Origin: Loktanella sp. IMCC34160
Lineage (GTDB): Bacteria > Pseudomonadota > Alphaproteobacteria > Rhodobacterales > Rhodobacteraceae
Assembly (NCBI RefSeq): GCF_004145845.1
Contig: NZ_SELP01000001.1
Span: forward strand, 1 to 64,000
Length of the DNA: 64,000 nt
Direction: 5' to 3'
Part shown: positions 1-9,955 of the stretch, piece after piece
Position numbering within the stretch: position 1 is the first letter of the stretch
Layout of the letters: the number at the start of each line of letters is the position of its first letter
Notes under the pieces: generated by a model
Databases searched by the model: none
Told to the model about the DNA's origin: nothing
The model's input: the letters and a program-made list of their open reading frames with translations, nothing else
Made by a program: the position numbers and the translations under genes

Positions 1-196
1 TCACGCCGATCGAAACCGCAACGACCTCCTCGGCCTTGCCCGCTTCCTTCAGACGGATCGCCTCTTCAACCGCAATCTCGTCGAACGGGTTCATCGACAT
101 CTTCACATTGGCAAGATCAACACCCGTGCCGTCCGCCTTAACACGAACCTTCACGTTGTAGTCGATCACGCGCTTCACAGGCACCAAGACCTTCAT
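1..196 (-). CDS. etfB: Electron transfer flavoprotein subunit beta, 5' part (runs off left edge)
   Basis: The N-terminal 65 residues read [17 protein letters not shown] and later [19 protein letters not shown], the signature start of EtfB. EtfB pairs with EtfA to bind FAD/AMP and carries electrons from acyl-CoA and other flavin dehydrogenases to ETF-ubiquinone oxidoreductase. The ATG at 194-196 (minus) is preceded by a purine-rich stretch. The C-terminal three quarters lie outside the window, so etfA linkage cannot be seen. It shares direction with the cobalamin adenosyltransferase gene upstream of it, about 200 bp away. Confidence 0.93.
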   Translation of the reverse strand, partial: MKVLVPVKRVIDYNVKVRVKADGTGVDLANVKMSMNPFDEIAVEEAIRLKEAGKAEEVVAVSIGV

Positions 197-395
197 AAGC
201 GTAAATCTCCCAAGTTTGCTGTGCAGGATGCACTGACTCGAGGCTGGTGTTAGCAAGCGCGGCACGTCGAAAACAGTGCAAAATCGACGCGGCATGGATC
301 AGGGACGCCACGTCCGCCGTTTCGGTGACGCAAGGGAATGGGGCAGGGGCGCCGGTGTTAGCGGTCACGTCCCAATGTGGAAAGGAGATCCGCCC

Positions 396-968
396 CTAGC
401 GGGTCGCGCCCGGCACCCAAAGGACATCGTCCTGTCCATCGTTGTTCGCGATCCGCGCCGCGACGAAGAACCAGTCGGACAGACGGTTGAGGTATTTCAC
501 CGCCGCCGGGTTCACTGATTCCATCGTCGCCAGTTCGACGGCCTTGCGTTCGGCGCGCCGCGCCACGGTCCGGCACACATGCAGATGCGCCGACAGGGCC
601 GATCCGCCCGGCAGGATGAAGCTGCGCAGCGGTTGCAACTTTGCGTTCATCGCGTCGATCTCGCGCTCCAGCCGGTCCACCTGGCTGTCGACGATGCGCA
701 GCGGCGTGTATTCGGCCTCTGCGTCCTTTTCCATGTCGGGGCGGCACAGGTCCGCGCCCAGATCGAACAGGTCGTTCTGAATCCGCTCCAGCGCGGCGGC
801 GGTATCGCCGTCGGCCGCCAGCCGGGCGACACCGACGAAGCAGTTCAATTCGTCCGAGGTGCCATAGGCGGCCACCCGCATCGAATGTTTGGCCACGCGC
901 GCGCCGTTGCCAAGCGCGGTTTCGCCGTGGTCGCCGGTTTTGGTGTAAATCTTGTTCAGAACGACCAT
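396..968 (-). CDS. PduO-type cob(I)yrinic acid a,c-diamide adenosyltransferase
   Basis: The 190-residue protein matches PduO-type corrinoid adenosyltransferases, which transfer the adenosyl group of ATP to cob(I)alamin to make adenosylcobalamin. Visible hallmarks are the N-terminal ATP-binding stretch KIYTKTGDHGETAL (residues 5-18), the GTSDELN segment, the FILPGGS motif and the C-terminal CRTVARRAER helix followed by LNRLSDWFF. The ATG at 968 is preferred because a longer frame upstream would overlap the next gene. That gene, a HIG1-like protein, ends only 2 nt before this start, so the two are probably co-transcribed. In Rhodobacterales the cofactor feeds methylmalonyl-CoA and ethylmalonyl-CoA mutases (inference). 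Confidence 0.93.
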   Translation of the reverse strand: MVVLNKIYTKTGDHGETALGNGARVAKHSMRVAAYGTSDELNCFVGVARLAADGDTAAALERIQNDLFDLGADLCRPDMEKDAEAEYTPLRIVDSQVDRLEREIDAMNAKLQPLRSFILPGGSALSAHLHVCRTVARRAERKAVELATMESVNPAAVKYLNRLSDWFFVAARIANNDGQDDVLWVPGATR

Positions 969-970
969 GG

Positions 971-1180
971 TTACTGCCCCCCGCTGCGGCGCAGCCAGAC
1001 GAACAGCAGGATCAGCAGGACCGCCACGAACTGCGCCGCGATCCGGTAGCGCATGATCTTGTTGGCGTTCCGCTTGTTGTATTCCCCGCCCTTCGAAAAG
1101 GATCCGATGCCCCAAAGCAGAATGCCGGCCACCAGCAAACAGGACAGGGCGACGACAATGAACAGCGGGTCTTGCAGCAT
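971..1180 (-). CDS. Small two-helix membrane protein, HIG1 domain-like
   Basis: A 69-residue protein with two hydrophobic segments (about residues 5-25 and 47-63) separated by a basic loop rich in Lys, Arg and Asn (KGGEYNKRNANKIMRYRI). This hairpin, with an N-x-x-MR-R loop, is typical of the HIG1/twin-transmembrane family, whose mitochondrial members associate with cytochrome c oxidase and the bc1 complex. A role in respiratory complex stability is family knowledge, not shown here. The stop lies just upstream of the adenosyltransferase ATG, indicating an operon. Confidence 0.8.
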   Translation of the reverse strand: MLQDPLFIVVALSCLLVAGILLWGIGSFSKGGEYNKRNANKIMRYRIAAQFVAVLLILLFVWLRRSGGQ

Positions 1181-1246
1181 TTGGAACCTCGTGCGGGTCT
1201 GCGGTTTCGCCCCGATGTAGCAGGGCTGTCCCGAAAAGAAAGGGGG

Positions 1247-2074
1247 CTAGCCCCTGGAAATGATCCAGTCCAGCGCCCGGCTGGGCAACAACCGCTTGAG
1301 AAGGCCCATCGCATGGGTCGGCGTTGTGACATAGTAACGCGGCCTTGGGTTCGGGCTGTTCAGCGCCCGCAAAAGCACCTTTGTCACCGCGGCGGCAGGC
1401 AGTTCGAACCGGTCGGGTGCGCGCTCTTCATACAGACGGTTCCGCAGGGTTTCGTATTGTTGTGCCCGCGCCGAGGCCTGCCAGTCGATCCAGCGTTCAA
1501 AATGCGGGATGGCGTTCTGCCGGATCTTCGATGTGATCGGCCCTGGTTCGATCAGCACGACCTTGATGCCCGTCTCCGCCATCTCTAGCCGCAGCACGTC
1601 GGACAGCCCTTCCAGCGCGTATTTCGTGGACACATAGGCGCCACGCCATTTGTAGGGGACGAACCCGAGGATCGAGGAACATTGCACGATCCGCCCGTGG
1701 CCCTGTTGTCGCATGACCGGGATCACCGCCCGGGTCAGCTCATGCCAGCCAAAGACATTGGTTTCGAATATGGCCCGCAGCGCGTCGGTCGGCACATCCT
1801 CGACCGCGCCGGGGCAGGCATAGGCGCCGTTGTTGAACAGCGCGTCCAGCGTGCCGCCCGTGGCCTCCAGCACCTCGGCCAGCCCCTTCTGGATCAGCTT
1901 TGGATCGGTGTAGTCGATGCGCGGGCTTTCGAAGCCTTCGGCGATCCGCTTGTCACAGTCATATTGGGCGCGGCAACTGGCAAAGACCCGCCATCCGGCA
2001 GCCCGCAGCCCATGCGCCGCATCAAGACCGATGCCAGAGGAACAGCCAGTTATCAGGATGGATTTCTGCGTCAT
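1247..2074 (-). CDS. Short-chain dehydrogenase/reductase (SDR) family protein
   Basis: A classical SDR of 275 residues. The Rossmann signature ITGCSSGIG (TGxxxGIG, about residues 8-16) binds NAD(P), LFNNGAY (near 84) matches the NNAG structural motif, serines follow in CSSILG, and the catalytic YxxxK is present as YVSTK (near 150). EPGPITSKI fits the PG motif after beta strand 6. Substrate cannot be inferred; the wide C-terminal region resembles SDRs acting on lipids or steroids. It lies on the minus strand upstream of the HIG1-like gene, with 66 bp between them. Confidence 0.9.
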   Translation of the reverse strand: MTQKSILITGCSSGIGLDAAHGLRAAGWRVFASCRAQYDCDKRIAEGFESPRIDYTDPKLIQKGLAEVLEATGGTLDALFNNGAYACPGAVEDVPTDALRAIFETNVFGWHELTRAVIPVMRQQGHGRIVQCSSILGFVPYKWRGAYVSTKYALEGLSDVLRLEMAETGIKVVLIEPGPITSKIRQNAIPHFERWIDWQASARAQQYETLRNRLYEERAPDRFELPAAAVTKVLLRALNSPNPRPRYYVTTPTHAMGLLKRLLPSRALDWIISRG

Positions 2075-2122
2075 GGCGCAGTCATGCCGGGCGGACCGAT
2101 AGGGGGCAAGCGTTTTCGCGGG

Positions 2123-2719
2123 TCAGGCGCCGATCTCGACCAGCAGGCGTTCGGCCATCCAGCCGACCTTGCCGTCCTCGACCGTGCGGATCCGAGCCCA
2201 GCCGTTCAGGGTTTCCAGAACCTCGGCTTCGGTCCCGCGCGTCAGGGTCACGATCACGCCATAGCTGGTGCCGGGGCCGGACCGCATGTTCACCCGCGAC
2301 CCGGACACCGCCCGCAGGTCTGTCTGTGCCACCAGCGCGGGCGCGGAAGTGTCGATCAGGGGTTGGGCAAGCGACTGAAAGACCAGCGTCGTGGCTGCGG
2401 TCTCAGCTTCGGCTACCTCGGTCGGCGGGGCAGGCGGCACGGTGTCCTCACTGCTCATGGCAAGGGCCAGCGCCGCCTCAAGCGCCTCGGCGGGCGAGGT
2501 TTCAACAACTGGTGCCGTGAGTTCGGGGGCCATGGCGCTGGCAAGGACAACCTGCGCCTCGGGCACCGCCGGGGCCAGCGTTGATTTCGAGACGGCCGCC
2601 GGTTCGGCAGTTGTCGCGACGACGCGCTCGCGTTCTTGCGGCACAAACTCCGCCCCGCCGGACGCCTCGTAGAACGCCCATCCCATGAACACAAAAGTCA
2701 ACGGCACATAAACTTTCAC
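2123..2719 (-). CDS. Membrane-anchored SH3 domain-containing protein
   Basis: About 198 residues: a short N-terminal hydrophobic segment (VYVPLTFVFMGWAFY) acting as signal anchor, a long Ala/Pro/Glu-rich linker of roughly 90 residues, and a C-terminal bacterial SH3 domain with VNMRSGPGTSYGVIVTL and GWARIRT. Such domains often bind peptidoglycan or protein partners in the periplasm. The GTG at 2719 is chosen because GGGGGTGA lies just upstream and the product then begins MKVYVPLTF, usual for this family; a TTG at 2740 would add seven residues. The gene is divergent from parC. Confidence 0.75.
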   Translation of the reverse strand: MKVYVPLTFVFMGWAFYEASGGAEFVPQERERVVATTAEPAAVSKSTLAPAVPEAQVVLASAMAPELTAPVVETSPAEALEAALALAMSSEDTVPPAPPTEVAEAETAATTLVFQSLAQPLIDTSAPALVAQTDLRAVSGSRVNMRSGPGTSYGVIVTLTRGTEAEVLETLNGWARIRTVEDGKVGWMAERLLVEIGA

Positions 2720-2857
2720 CACGTCACCCCCAACCGGCAATTACAGCAGACACCAGAATATATTAGCGGGATTCGCAGATTTTTCGGAGGGAAAACCCAA
2801 AATTTCCTCCCCCCAACCCGTCTTTACGACGGTCGCGGGCGCCGCTACACAACATCC

Positions 2858-5308
2858 ATGAATGATCTTCCCGAAGACCCCAATATCGGCTCTGCCGTTG
2901 TCAGTGAACCGCTGCGCCGCGCCATTGGCGACCGCTACCTGACATACGCGCTGTCGACCATCATGAACCGGGCGCTGCCCGATGCGCGGGACGGGTTGAA
3001 GCCCGTGCACCGGCGGATTCTCTACGCCATGCGCGAGCTGAAGCTGTCGCCGACTGGTGGGTTCCGGAAATCGGCCAAGATCTCCGGCGACGTGATGGGG
3101 AACTATCACCCGCATGGCGACGCGGCGATCTATGACGCCATGGCCCGCCTCGCCCAGGATTTCGCGGTGCGTTACCCGCTGGTCGACGGGCAGGGGAACT
3201 TTGGCAATATCGACGGCGATAACCCCGCCGCCAGCCGCTATACCGAGGCGCGGATGACCGCCGCGGCCGAGGCCCTGATGGAAGGGCTGGACGAAAACGC
3301 CGTGGATTTCCGGGCGAACTATGACGGGACGCTGGAAGAACCTATCGTGCTGCCCGCCGCCTTCCCGAACCTTCTGGCCAATGGGGCCAGCGGCATTGCC
3401 GTGGGCATGGCAACCAACATCCCGCCGCATAATCTGCACGAACTGATTGACGCCTGCCTGCATCTGATCAAGACGCCCGATGCCCGCGACGATACCCTGC
3501 TGAACTATGTGCCCGGCCCGGATTTCCCGACCGGCGGCATCATCGTCGAACCACGCGAAAACATCGCGCAGGCCTATCGCACCGGGCGCGGATCGTTCCG
3601 TCTGCGCGCGAAATGGGAGGTCGAGGATCTTGGCCGTGGCCAGTGGCAGATCATCGTCACCGAAATCCCCTATCAGGTTCAGAAGTCGAAGCTGATCGAA
3701 AAGCTGGCCGAGGTCATCCAGACCAAGAAGGTGCCGCTTCTGGCCGATGTGCGCGACGAATCCGCCGATGATGTGCGCATCGTGCTTGAACCCCGGTCGC
3801 GGACTGTCGAACCCGACATGCTGATGGGGATGCTGTTCCGCAATTCCGATCTGGAAATCCGGTTCAGCCTGAACATGAACGTGCTGATCGACGGGCTGAC
3901 CCCCAAGGTCTGTTCGATGAAGGAAGTGCTGCGCGCCTTCCTGGATCACCGGCGCGACGTGCTGCAACGCCGCAGCCGCCACCGGATGGACAAGATCGAC
4001 AACCGGCTCGAGGTGCTGTCAGGCCTGATCACCGCCTTCCTGAACCTTGACCGGGTGATCGACATCATCCGCTACGACGACGACCCCAAGGCCGCGCTGA
4101 TGTACGAGGACTGGAGCACGCCGCACCAGTCTACCCTCCGCCGCGCCACCTCGGAACGGGATTACCTTTCGCCGCTTGCCGGTGTCGATGTGTCCGGCCT
4201 TGCGCTGATCGTTGACGAAGACGCCGTTGCGCCCGCCTTTGCCGAAGACAGCGAACGCAAGATCCCGTCGTCCTACGCGGGCCGGGAAAACGGGCTGTCG
4301 GATGTGCAGGCCGATGCGATCCTGAATATGCGGCTGCGCAGCCTGCGGCGGCTCGAGGAGGAGGCGCTGGTCAAGGAACGCGATGCCCTGATGATCGAGC
4401 GGGCCGACCTCGAGGACCTCTTGGACAGCGAAGACCTGCAATGGGCCAAGATCGCCGACCAACTGCGCGAGACCCGCAAGGCCTTTGGCAAGGACAGCCC
4501 CGGCGGCGCCCGCCGCACCCAGTTCGCCGAAGCGGGCGAGGTCGAAGAGGTGCCGCTTGAGGCGATGATCGAACGCGAGCCGATCACCGTCATCTGTTCC
4601 AAGATGGGCTGGATCCGGGCCATGACCGGCCACATCGACCTGACCCGCGAGTTGAAATTCAAGGACGGGGATGAAGGCCGGTTTGTCTTCCATGCGGAAA
4701 CCACCGACCGGTTGCTGATCGCCGGGCAGAACGGCCGGTTCTACACACTCTCGGCGGCGAACCTGCCGGGAGGGCGCGGCATGGGCGAACCCCTGCGGCT
4801 GATGGTGGACCTGCCCAACGACAGCGACATCGTTGATATCTTCAAGCACGACCCCGAGGGCAAGCTGCTGGTCGCTTCGAACGTGGGCAACGGCTTTGTC
4901 GTGCCGGAAACCGAGGTTCTGGCCCAGACCCGCACCGGCAAGCAGGTGTTGAACGTCAAAGACGGGGAAACCGCCTGCATCGTCCACCGGATCAGGGGCG
5001 ATCATGTGGCGGTCGTGTCGCAGAACCGCCGGTTCCTTGTCTTCCCGTTGGCCGAGGTGCCGGAAATGGGCCGGGGCAAGGGCGTGCGGTTGCAGAAATA
5101 CAATCAGGCGCGCGGCGCACAGGGCTTGCTGGAACTTGACGGCGGGTTGTCCGACCTCACCACCTTCAACATCGAAGAGGGGCTGAGCTGGACCATGGGC
5201 GGCGGCAACACCCGCACCGAAAAGGACCTTGGCCAATGGCTGGGCAAGCGGGCGGGCGTCGGAAAACAGCCCCCCCACGGCTTCCCACGCGACAACAAGT
5301 TTACCTGA
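2858..5308 (+). CDS. parC: DNA topoisomerase IV subunit A
   Basis: An 816-residue type IIA topoisomerase A subunit. The DNA-cleavage tyrosine is Y128 in AASRYTEAR, and GNYHPHGD and LVDGQGNFG frame the active-site winged helix. The length and the C-terminal beta-pinwheel region, with no GyrA-box, support ParC over GyrA. With ParE it decatenates sister chromosomes. The quinolone-determining region reads [12 protein letters not shown], so the positions equivalent to E. coli Ser80 and Glu84 are Ala89 and Asp93. The ATG at 2858 is chosen over in-frame upstream codons because family members start shortly before this DPNIG-type segment. It is monocistronic by appearance. Confidence 0.95.
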   Translation: MNDLPEDPNIGSAVVSEPLRRAIGDRYLTYALSTIMNRALPDARDGLKPVHRRILYAMRELKLSPTGGFRKSAKISGDVMGNYHPHGDAAIYDAMARLAQDFAVRYPLVDGQGNFGNIDGDNPAASRYTEARMTAAAEALMEGLDENAVDFRANYDGTLEEPIVLPAAFPNLLANGASGIAVGMATNIPPHNLHELIDACLHLIKTPDARDDTLLNYVPGPDFPTGGIIVEPRENIAQAYRTGRGSFRLRAKWEVEDLGRGQWQIIVTEIPYQVQKSKLIEKLAEVIQTKKVPLLADVRDESADDVRIVLEPRSRTVEPDMLMGMLFRNSDLEIRFSLNMNVLIDGLTPKVCSMKEVLRAFLDHRRDVLQRRSRHRMDKIDNRLEVLSGLITAFLNLDRVIDIIRYDDDPKAALMYEDWSTPHQSTLRRATSERDYLSPLAGVDVSGLALIVDEDAVAPAFAEDSERKIPSSYAGRENGLSDVQADAILNMRLRSLRRLEEEALVKERDALMIERADLEDLLDSEDLQWAKIADQLRETRKAFGKDSPGGARRTQFAEAGEVEEVPLEAMIEREPITVICSKMGWIRAMTGHIDLTRELKFKDGDEGRFVFHAETTDRLLIAGQNGRFYTLSAANLPGGRGMGEPLRLMVDLPNDSDIVDIFKHDPEGKLLVASNVGNGFVVPETEVLAQTRTGKQVLNVKDGETACIVHRIRGDHVAVVSQNRRFLVFPLAEVPEMGRGKGVRLQKYNQARGAQGLLELDGGLSDLTTFNIEEGLSWTMGGGNTRTEKDLGQWLGKRAGVGKQPPHGFPRDNKFT

Positions 5309-5379
5309 ACCGGCAGGCCGGGCTTGCCCCGGCACCGCTCTTTGGCGAAGATCAGGGTCAAAGAGCAATCGAGGCGTGT

Positions 5380-6756
5380 ATGACAGAGGGGCAGGGGCCG
5401 TGGGCGGCCGGCAAGAAACTGGACACCAGCACGCACCGCAGCCCCTGGCCCCATGCCGCGGGCGCTGATCCGTCCCCCCGAGTCACGCCGCAGGACGACG
5501 CGCGGCCGCGGTTTTCGGTTCCGCCGGCCAGCGGGCAATTGGCGACTGGTTTTGCGGGACGCCGGGGGCGGCTGTTCGGCCTTGCCTTTCGGACCAGCCT
5601 TCTGACGATCCTGACCCTTGGGATCTACCGGTTCTGGATGAAGACGCGGCTGCGGCGCTGGTATTGGTCGGCGGTGCGCCCGGGGGGAACCCCGCTCGAA
5701 TACACCGGCACCCCGATCGAGAAACTTCTGGGGTTCCTGATGGCCGTGGTCATCATGGCCTTTTACATCGGGGTCGTGAACCTGATCCTGATGTTCGTCA
5801 GCTTCGCGGTTCTTGCCGACAATTACGCGGCCTACCTGACCAGCTTCCTTGGGGTGATCCCCTTGTGGTTCTATGCCTCATACCGGTCCCGGCGCTATGT
5901 GCTGGCCCGGACCCGGTGGCGGGGCATCCGGTTCGGGCTGGAACCGGGGGCGTGGGGCTACACGTGGCGCGCGATCCTGCACTGGATGGTCACCATCCTC
6001 AGTCTTGGACTGCTCTGGCCGCGCATGACCTTCGCGCTTGAGAAATACAAGATCGACCGGACCTCCTTCGGCTCGGTCCGGCTGCATCAGGGCGGCAAGT
6101 GGACCATGCTCTACCGGATCGCGCTTTTGCCCATTCTGTCCGGGCTGACGATGGTCGGGATCGGTGTCTGGATCCTCTACCTTGATCCCATCGGGCCGAT
6201 GGTGCCGGACCCGTTCAGCGATGTGCGCCAACTTGGGCCACGCAACCCGGAGCGGATCTGGCTGCTGGTTCTGGCCGGGATGGTCGGATGTGTGGGGATT
6301 GTCCGCTATATCGTGCAGTCAAAGGCGATCATGGCCAATCACAAGACCGCCGGCGGCGTCGGGCTGATCGCGGCGCCGCGCACCGGCCGGGTGCTCTGGA
6401 TCTACTCGATGGGCTATTTCCTGACCTACCTGTGCATGGTGCTGCTGATGATCCCGCTTCTGATGCTTCTCGGGTTCTATCAGCTTGGGTTCGAACCCGA
6501 CTTCGGCGAGGGGCCAGTTTCCGCCATCCCGGAATGGGTGCTGATCGTCGCGGGGCTGATCCTGTATTTCTCCATCTTCCTGACATGGTCCGTGCTGCGG
6601 CACCCGCTGGTGACCCTGCCGCTGTGGCGGCACTACGCCGAGACGCTGACCATCACCGGAGAGGCGGAACTGGCGCAGATCCGGCAACGCGACCGCGACG
6701 AGTTTTCCGAGGCCGAAGGCTTTGCCGAGGCGCTGGACGTGGGAGCCGCCATATGA
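5380..6756 (+). CDS. YjgN/DUF898 family integral membrane protein
   Basis: A 458-residue polytopic membrane protein. After an approximately 45-residue hydrophilic start it shows FAGRRGRLFGLAFRTSLLTILTLG and YRFWMKTRLRRWYWSAV, the repeat signature of DUF898 (YjgN), then alternating hydrophobic helices and basic W/R-rich loops. The function is unknown. The ATG at 5380 begins MTEGQGPW. Its stop overlaps the start of the following M48 protease (ATGA), implying translational coupling; DUF898 plus M48 is a recurring pair in proteobacteria and suggests a shared envelope role. Confidence 0.85.
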   Translation: MTEGQGPWAAGKKLDTSTHRSPWPHAAGADPSPRVTPQDDARPRFSVPPASGQLATGFAGRRGRLFGLAFRTSLLTILTLGIYRFWMKTRLRRWYWSAVRPGGTPLEYTGTPIEKLLGFLMAVVIMAFYIGVVNLILMFVSFAVLADNYAAYLTSFLGVIPLWFYASYRSRRYVLARTRWRGIRFGLEPGAWGYTWRAILHWMVTILSLGLLWPRMTFALEKYKIDRTSFGSVRLHQGGKWTMLYRIALLPILSGLTMVGIGVWILYLDPIGPMVPDPFSDVRQLGPRNPERIWLLVLAGMVGCVGIVRYIVQSKAIMANHKTAGGVGLIAAPRTGRVLWIYSMGYFLTYLCMVLLMIPLLMLLGFYQLGFEPDFGEGPVSAIPEWVLIVAGLILYFSIFLTWSVLRHPLVTLPLWRHYAETLTITGEAELAQIRQRDRDEFSEAEGFAEALDVGAAI

Positions 6757-7880
6757 GCCTGTTTCCGCCCCGCACATTCGTCGACCGTGCCATCTATCAT
6801 GACGGGCAGACCGCCGCCGCCCGGCGCATTCAGGTCGAGGTTATGCCCCTCGAAAAGCTGCTTGTTCTGCACCTTGATGACGGCGCGAAACTGACCTGGC
6901 CGCTGGACGAGGTCCGGCAGGTCCCCGACCTTGCGGGCAAGGATCAGCTGGTGTTGCGGCGGGCCGGAACCGGGACCGAGCGGATCATCGTCGCCAATGC
7001 CACCGATATCGGGTTGATCCGGGCGACCGCGCCGAACCTTGGACGGAAAGACCCGGTTCCGCAAAAGGGGCGCATTCTGCGCTGGGCTTCTGCGGCGGTG
7101 GGGGCGGTTGCGCTGATCATCTTTGTCCTTGTCCCGGTCATGGCCGACCAATTGGCCCGATTCCTGCCGCCCGAAGGGGAAAAGGCGCTGGGCGATGCCA
7201 CCCTTCTTCAGATCCGGCGGGCGCTGGATGAAACGGGGTTCAGCGAACTGCCCATCTGCGACAGCCGCAAGGGAACCTATGCCCTGCGCCAGATCGAACG
7301 GCGGCTGGCGGCTAATGCCGACTTGCCCATCGATTTGACCGTGCATGTTCTGGATCACCCGATGGTCAACGCCTTTGCCCTTCCGGGCGGGCATATCGTT
7401 CTGTTCCGCGGGCTGATCGACGAGGCCGAGACCCCCGAGGAGGTCGCCGCCGTCTTTGCCCATGAAATGGGGCATGTCGAGGCCCGCGACCCGACCCGCA
7501 TCGCCCTGCGGTCCGCCGGGTCCATCGGGGTGCTGGGCCTGTTGTTCGGGGATTTCGCCGGTGGGGCGCTGGTGCTGTTCCTGACCGAACGGCTGATTCA
7601 GGCGGATTACACCCGCGAGGCCGAGGCCGCCGCCGATGCCTATGCCCATAGCCTGCTTCTGGCCGCCGACCTGCCGCCGCATGGCATCGCGACCTTCTTC
7701 GAACGGCTTCAGGACAGCTATGGCGACGAACCCGCAATCCTTCAGCATTTCCTGTCGCACCCGGAAATGGGCGACCGGATCGCCGCCGCCCGCGCCGCGA
7801 CCCCTGCTTTCTTCGAGGGGCGGCAGCTTCTGACCGAAACAGAGTGGCAGGCGCTGCGGGCGATCTGCGACCGCTACTAA
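6753..7880 (+). CDS. M48 family zinc metalloprotease with one membrane helix
   Basis: The 375-residue protein has a cytoplasmic-looking N-terminal domain (1-105), a transmembrane helix (about 110-132, AVGAVALIIFVLVPVMA), then a periplasmic M48 peptidase domain. The zinc-binding HExxH is seen as FAHEMGHVEARDPTR, and the third ligand lies in TREAEAAADAYA. NAFALPGGHIVLFRGLI is the conserved strand before the active site. Related proteases (HtpX, BepA, LoiP) handle membrane or outer-membrane protein quality control. The ATG overlaps the stop of the DUF898 gene by 4 nt. Confidence 0.93.
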   Translation: MSLFPPRTFVDRAIYHDGQTAAARRIQVEVMPLEKLLVLHLDDGAKLTWPLDEVRQVPDLAGKDQLVLRRAGTGTERIIVANATDIGLIRATAPNLGRKDPVPQKGRILRWASAAVGAVALIIFVLVPVMADQLARFLPPEGEKALGDATLLQIRRALDETGFSELPICDSRKGTYALRQIERRLAANADLPIDLTVHVLDHPMVNAFALPGGHIVLFRGLIDEAETPEEVAAVFAHEMGHVEARDPTRIALRSAGSIGVLGLLFGDFAGGALVLFLTERLIQADYTREAEAAADAYAHSLLLAADLPPHGIATFFERLQDSYGDEPAILQHFLSHPEMGDRIAAARAATPAFFEGRQLLTETEWQALRAICDRY

Positions 7881-7950
7881 TGGCCGGGTGATTGCCTGTC
7901 GGGGCAGGCTGGGCTAACCATGTCTGACCGGTTTCAAAAAGGGGGTCCAC

Positions 7951-8592
7951 ATGATCCGTCGCATTGCCGCACTTGCCTTCCTGTCGCTTCTGGCCGCCTG
8001 TGGCGGGGTGCGGGACGATCTGACCACCGCGCCTGACCCGATCGGCAACTTCCTTCTGGGTCATAACATCGCCGCGGCGGTCGACCCGCAAAAGGGCCCG
8101 TTCTCGCGCGATGCCACGAATGAGGAATGGAAGGCTGCGGTCGAACAGGCGGTGGCCGACCGGTTGGGCCGCTACGACGGGGACGCCTATTACCACGTCG
8201 CCATCGGCATACAGGGCTATGTCCTGGCCATGCCGGGCATCCCCGCGGTCTATGCCCCGAAATCCGTGCTGATCTTCGAAGTGACCTTTTTCGAGGACGC
8301 CACCCAGCGCAAGCTTAACGAAGAGCCGATCCAGCTGACTGTCTTCGAACCCTGCTGTTCGATTCCCTTCCTTGGGTCCGGCCTGTCGAAATCCCGAGAA
8401 GAACAGCTTGAAGGGCTGGCCTTCAACGCGGCGCGGGCCATCGAACGGACGATGCGCGAAAACGCCGATTGGTTCGGCGGCACGCCCGAGGTGCTCGAGG
8501 AGGATGCCACCATCCTGTCCGGCAACCGCATGGCCGAGATTCAGGCGGAGGCAGAGGCTGGGGCAGAGGCCGGGGCGGCCGAGGCCCAGTAA
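7951..8592 (+). CDS. Predicted lipoprotein of unknown function
   Basis: The 213-residue protein begins with a type II signal peptide, MIRRIAALAFLSLLAAC, with lipobox LAAC and the lipidated cysteine at residue 17. The remainder is soluble and ends in an Ala/Glu-rich tail (QAEAEAGAEAGAAEAQ). Two adjacent cysteines (FEPCCSIPFLG) stand out mid-protein. No enzyme motif is recognised. A ribosome-binding AAAGGGGG lies about 8 nt before the ATG. It sits 70 bp downstream of the M48 protease and may belong to the same envelope-related transcript. Confidence 0.8.
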   Translation: MIRRIAALAFLSLLAACGGVRDDLTTAPDPIGNFLLGHNIAAAVDPQKGPFSRDATNEEWKAAVEQAVADRLGRYDGDAYYHVAIGIQGYVLAMPGIPAVYAPKSVLIFEVTFFEDATQRKLNEEPIQLTVFEPCCSIPFLGSGLSKSREEQLEGLAFNAARAIERTMRENADWFGGTPEVLEEDATILSGNRMAEIQAEAEAGAEAGAAEAQ

Positions 8593-8636
8593 ATCTCCGC
8601 CGCGTCGGCCTCTCGCAATCTTGCGGGGATCGGTGC

Positions 8637-8664
8637 TTGATTTCCTCGCGGTTCGTCGATACAT
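8637..8664 (+). promoter_or_regulatory. Candidate promoter upstream of tuf copy 1
   Basis: TTGATT (8637-8642) and ATACAT (8659-8664) are separated by 16 bp. The -10 match is modest. An inverted repeat ACATCGC-CC-GCGATGT overlaps and follows the -10. Confidence 0.3.
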
Positions 8665-8733
8665 CGCCCGCGATGTCGAAACGGGCCGCAGGGAATGCAA
8701 TGCCGGGCCCCCGAACTTGCGAGGCCGAGCCAG

Positions 8734-9909
8734 ATGGCTAAGGAAAAGTTTGAACGTAATAAGCCGCACGTGAACATCGGGACCATTGGTCACGTTGACC
8801 ACGGCAAGACCACGTTGACCGCTGCGATCACGAAGTATTTCGGTGACTTCCGTGCGTATGACCAGATTGACGGCGCGCCGGAAGAGAAGGCCCGCGGGAT
8901 CACCATCTCGACCGCTCACGTGGAATACGAGACCGAGAACCGTCACTACGCCCACGTCGACTGCCCCGGCCACGCCGACTATGTGAAGAACATGATCACC
9001 GGTGCTGCCCAGATGGACGGCGCGATCCTGGTTGTGAACGCTGCTGACGGCCCGATGCCGCAGACCCGCGAGCACATCCTGCTGGGCCGCCAGGTGGGCA
9101 TCCCCTACATGGTCGTCTACATGAACAAGGTCGACCAGGTCGACGACGAAGAGCTGCTGGAACTGGTGGAAATGGAAATCCGCGAGCTTCTGACTTCCTA
9201 CGAATACCCGGGCGACGATATTCCGATCATCCGTGGCTCGGCCCTGGCCGCCATGGAAGGCCGCGACGCCGAGATCGGCGAGAACTCGATCCGCGCGCTG
9301 ATGGAAGCTGTCGACAGCTACATCCCGACCCCGGCCCGTGCGGTTGACCTGCCGTTCCTGATGCCGATCGAAGACGTGTTCTCGATCTCCGGCCGCGGCA
9401 CGGTTGTGACCGGTCGTGTGGAGCGTGGCGTGATCAACGTTGGCGACGAGATTGAAATCGTCGGCATCCGCGACACCAAGAAGACCACCTGCACCGGTGT
9501 GGAAATGTTCCGCAAGCTGCTGGACCGTGGTGAGGCCGGCGACAACATCGGCGCCCTGCTGCGTGGTGTTGACCGTGAAGGCGTCGAGCGTGGCCAGGTG
9601 CTGTGCAAGCCGGGTTCGGTGAAGCCGCACACCAAGTTCGAAGCCGAAGCCTACATCCTGACCAAGGAAGAAGGCGGCCGTCACACCCCGTTCTTCGCCA
9701 ACTACCGCCCGCAGTTCTACTTCCGGACCACCGACGTGACCGGGACCGTTGAACTGCCGGCCGGCACCGAGATGGTGATGCCGGGCGACAACCTGAAGTT
9801 CGGCGTCGAACTGATCGCGCCGATCGCCATGGAAGACGGCCTGCGCTTCGCCATCCGCGAAGGCGGCCGCACGGTTGGAGCAGGGGTGGTTTCCAAGATC
9901 ATCGAGTGA
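8734..9909 (+). CDS. tuf: Elongation factor Tu, copy 1
   Basis: A 391-residue EF-Tu that delivers aminoacyl-tRNA to the ribosome. GTPase motifs are GHVDHGKTT (P-loop), [11 protein letters not shown] (switch I), DCPGHADYV (DxxG) and MNKVD (NKxD). The ATG at 8734 is the family start [14 protein letters not shown]. The nucleotide sequence is identical to copy 2 (28450-29625) except for two synonymous changes (9141, 9195) and a cluster of synonymous changes over the last 37 nt. It is followed by a strong terminator and then tRNA-Trp. Confidence 0.98.
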   Translation: MAKEKFERNKPHVNIGTIGHVDHGKTTLTAAITKYFGDFRAYDQIDGAPEEKARGITISTAHVEYETENRHYAHVDCPGHADYVKNMITGAAQMDGAILVVNAADGPMPQTREHILLGRQVGIPYMVVYMNKVDQVDDEELLELVEMEIRELLTSYEYPGDDIPIIRGSALAAMEGRDAEIGENSIRALMEAVDSYIPTPARAVDLPFLMPIEDVFSISGRGTVVTGRVERGVINVGDEIEIVGIRDTKKTTCTGVEMFRKLLDRGEAGDNIGALLRGVDREGVERGQVLCKPGSVKPHTKFEAEAYILTKEEGGRHTPFFANYRPQFYFRTTDVTGTVELPAGTEMVMPGDNLKFGVELIAPIAMEDGLRFAIREGGRTVGAGVVSKIIE

Positions 9910-9929
9910 TCCTTCGGGATATCGCGATA

Positions 9930-9955
9930 GGGGCCGCCTTCGGGCGGCCCTTTTT
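9930..9955 (+). terminator. Intrinsic terminator after tuf copy 1
   Basis: GGGCCGCC pairs with GGCGGCCC around a TTCG tetraloop (9939-9942) and is followed by TTTTT. It separates tuf from tRNA-Trp and secE. Confidence 0.9.

Noticed and set aside
7366-9684. Minus-strand open frame across the protease, lipoprotein and tuf copy 1
   Set aside because: It spans several well-supported plus-strand genes, and its tuf part recurs opposite tuf copy 2, showing that it is a mirror of tuf.
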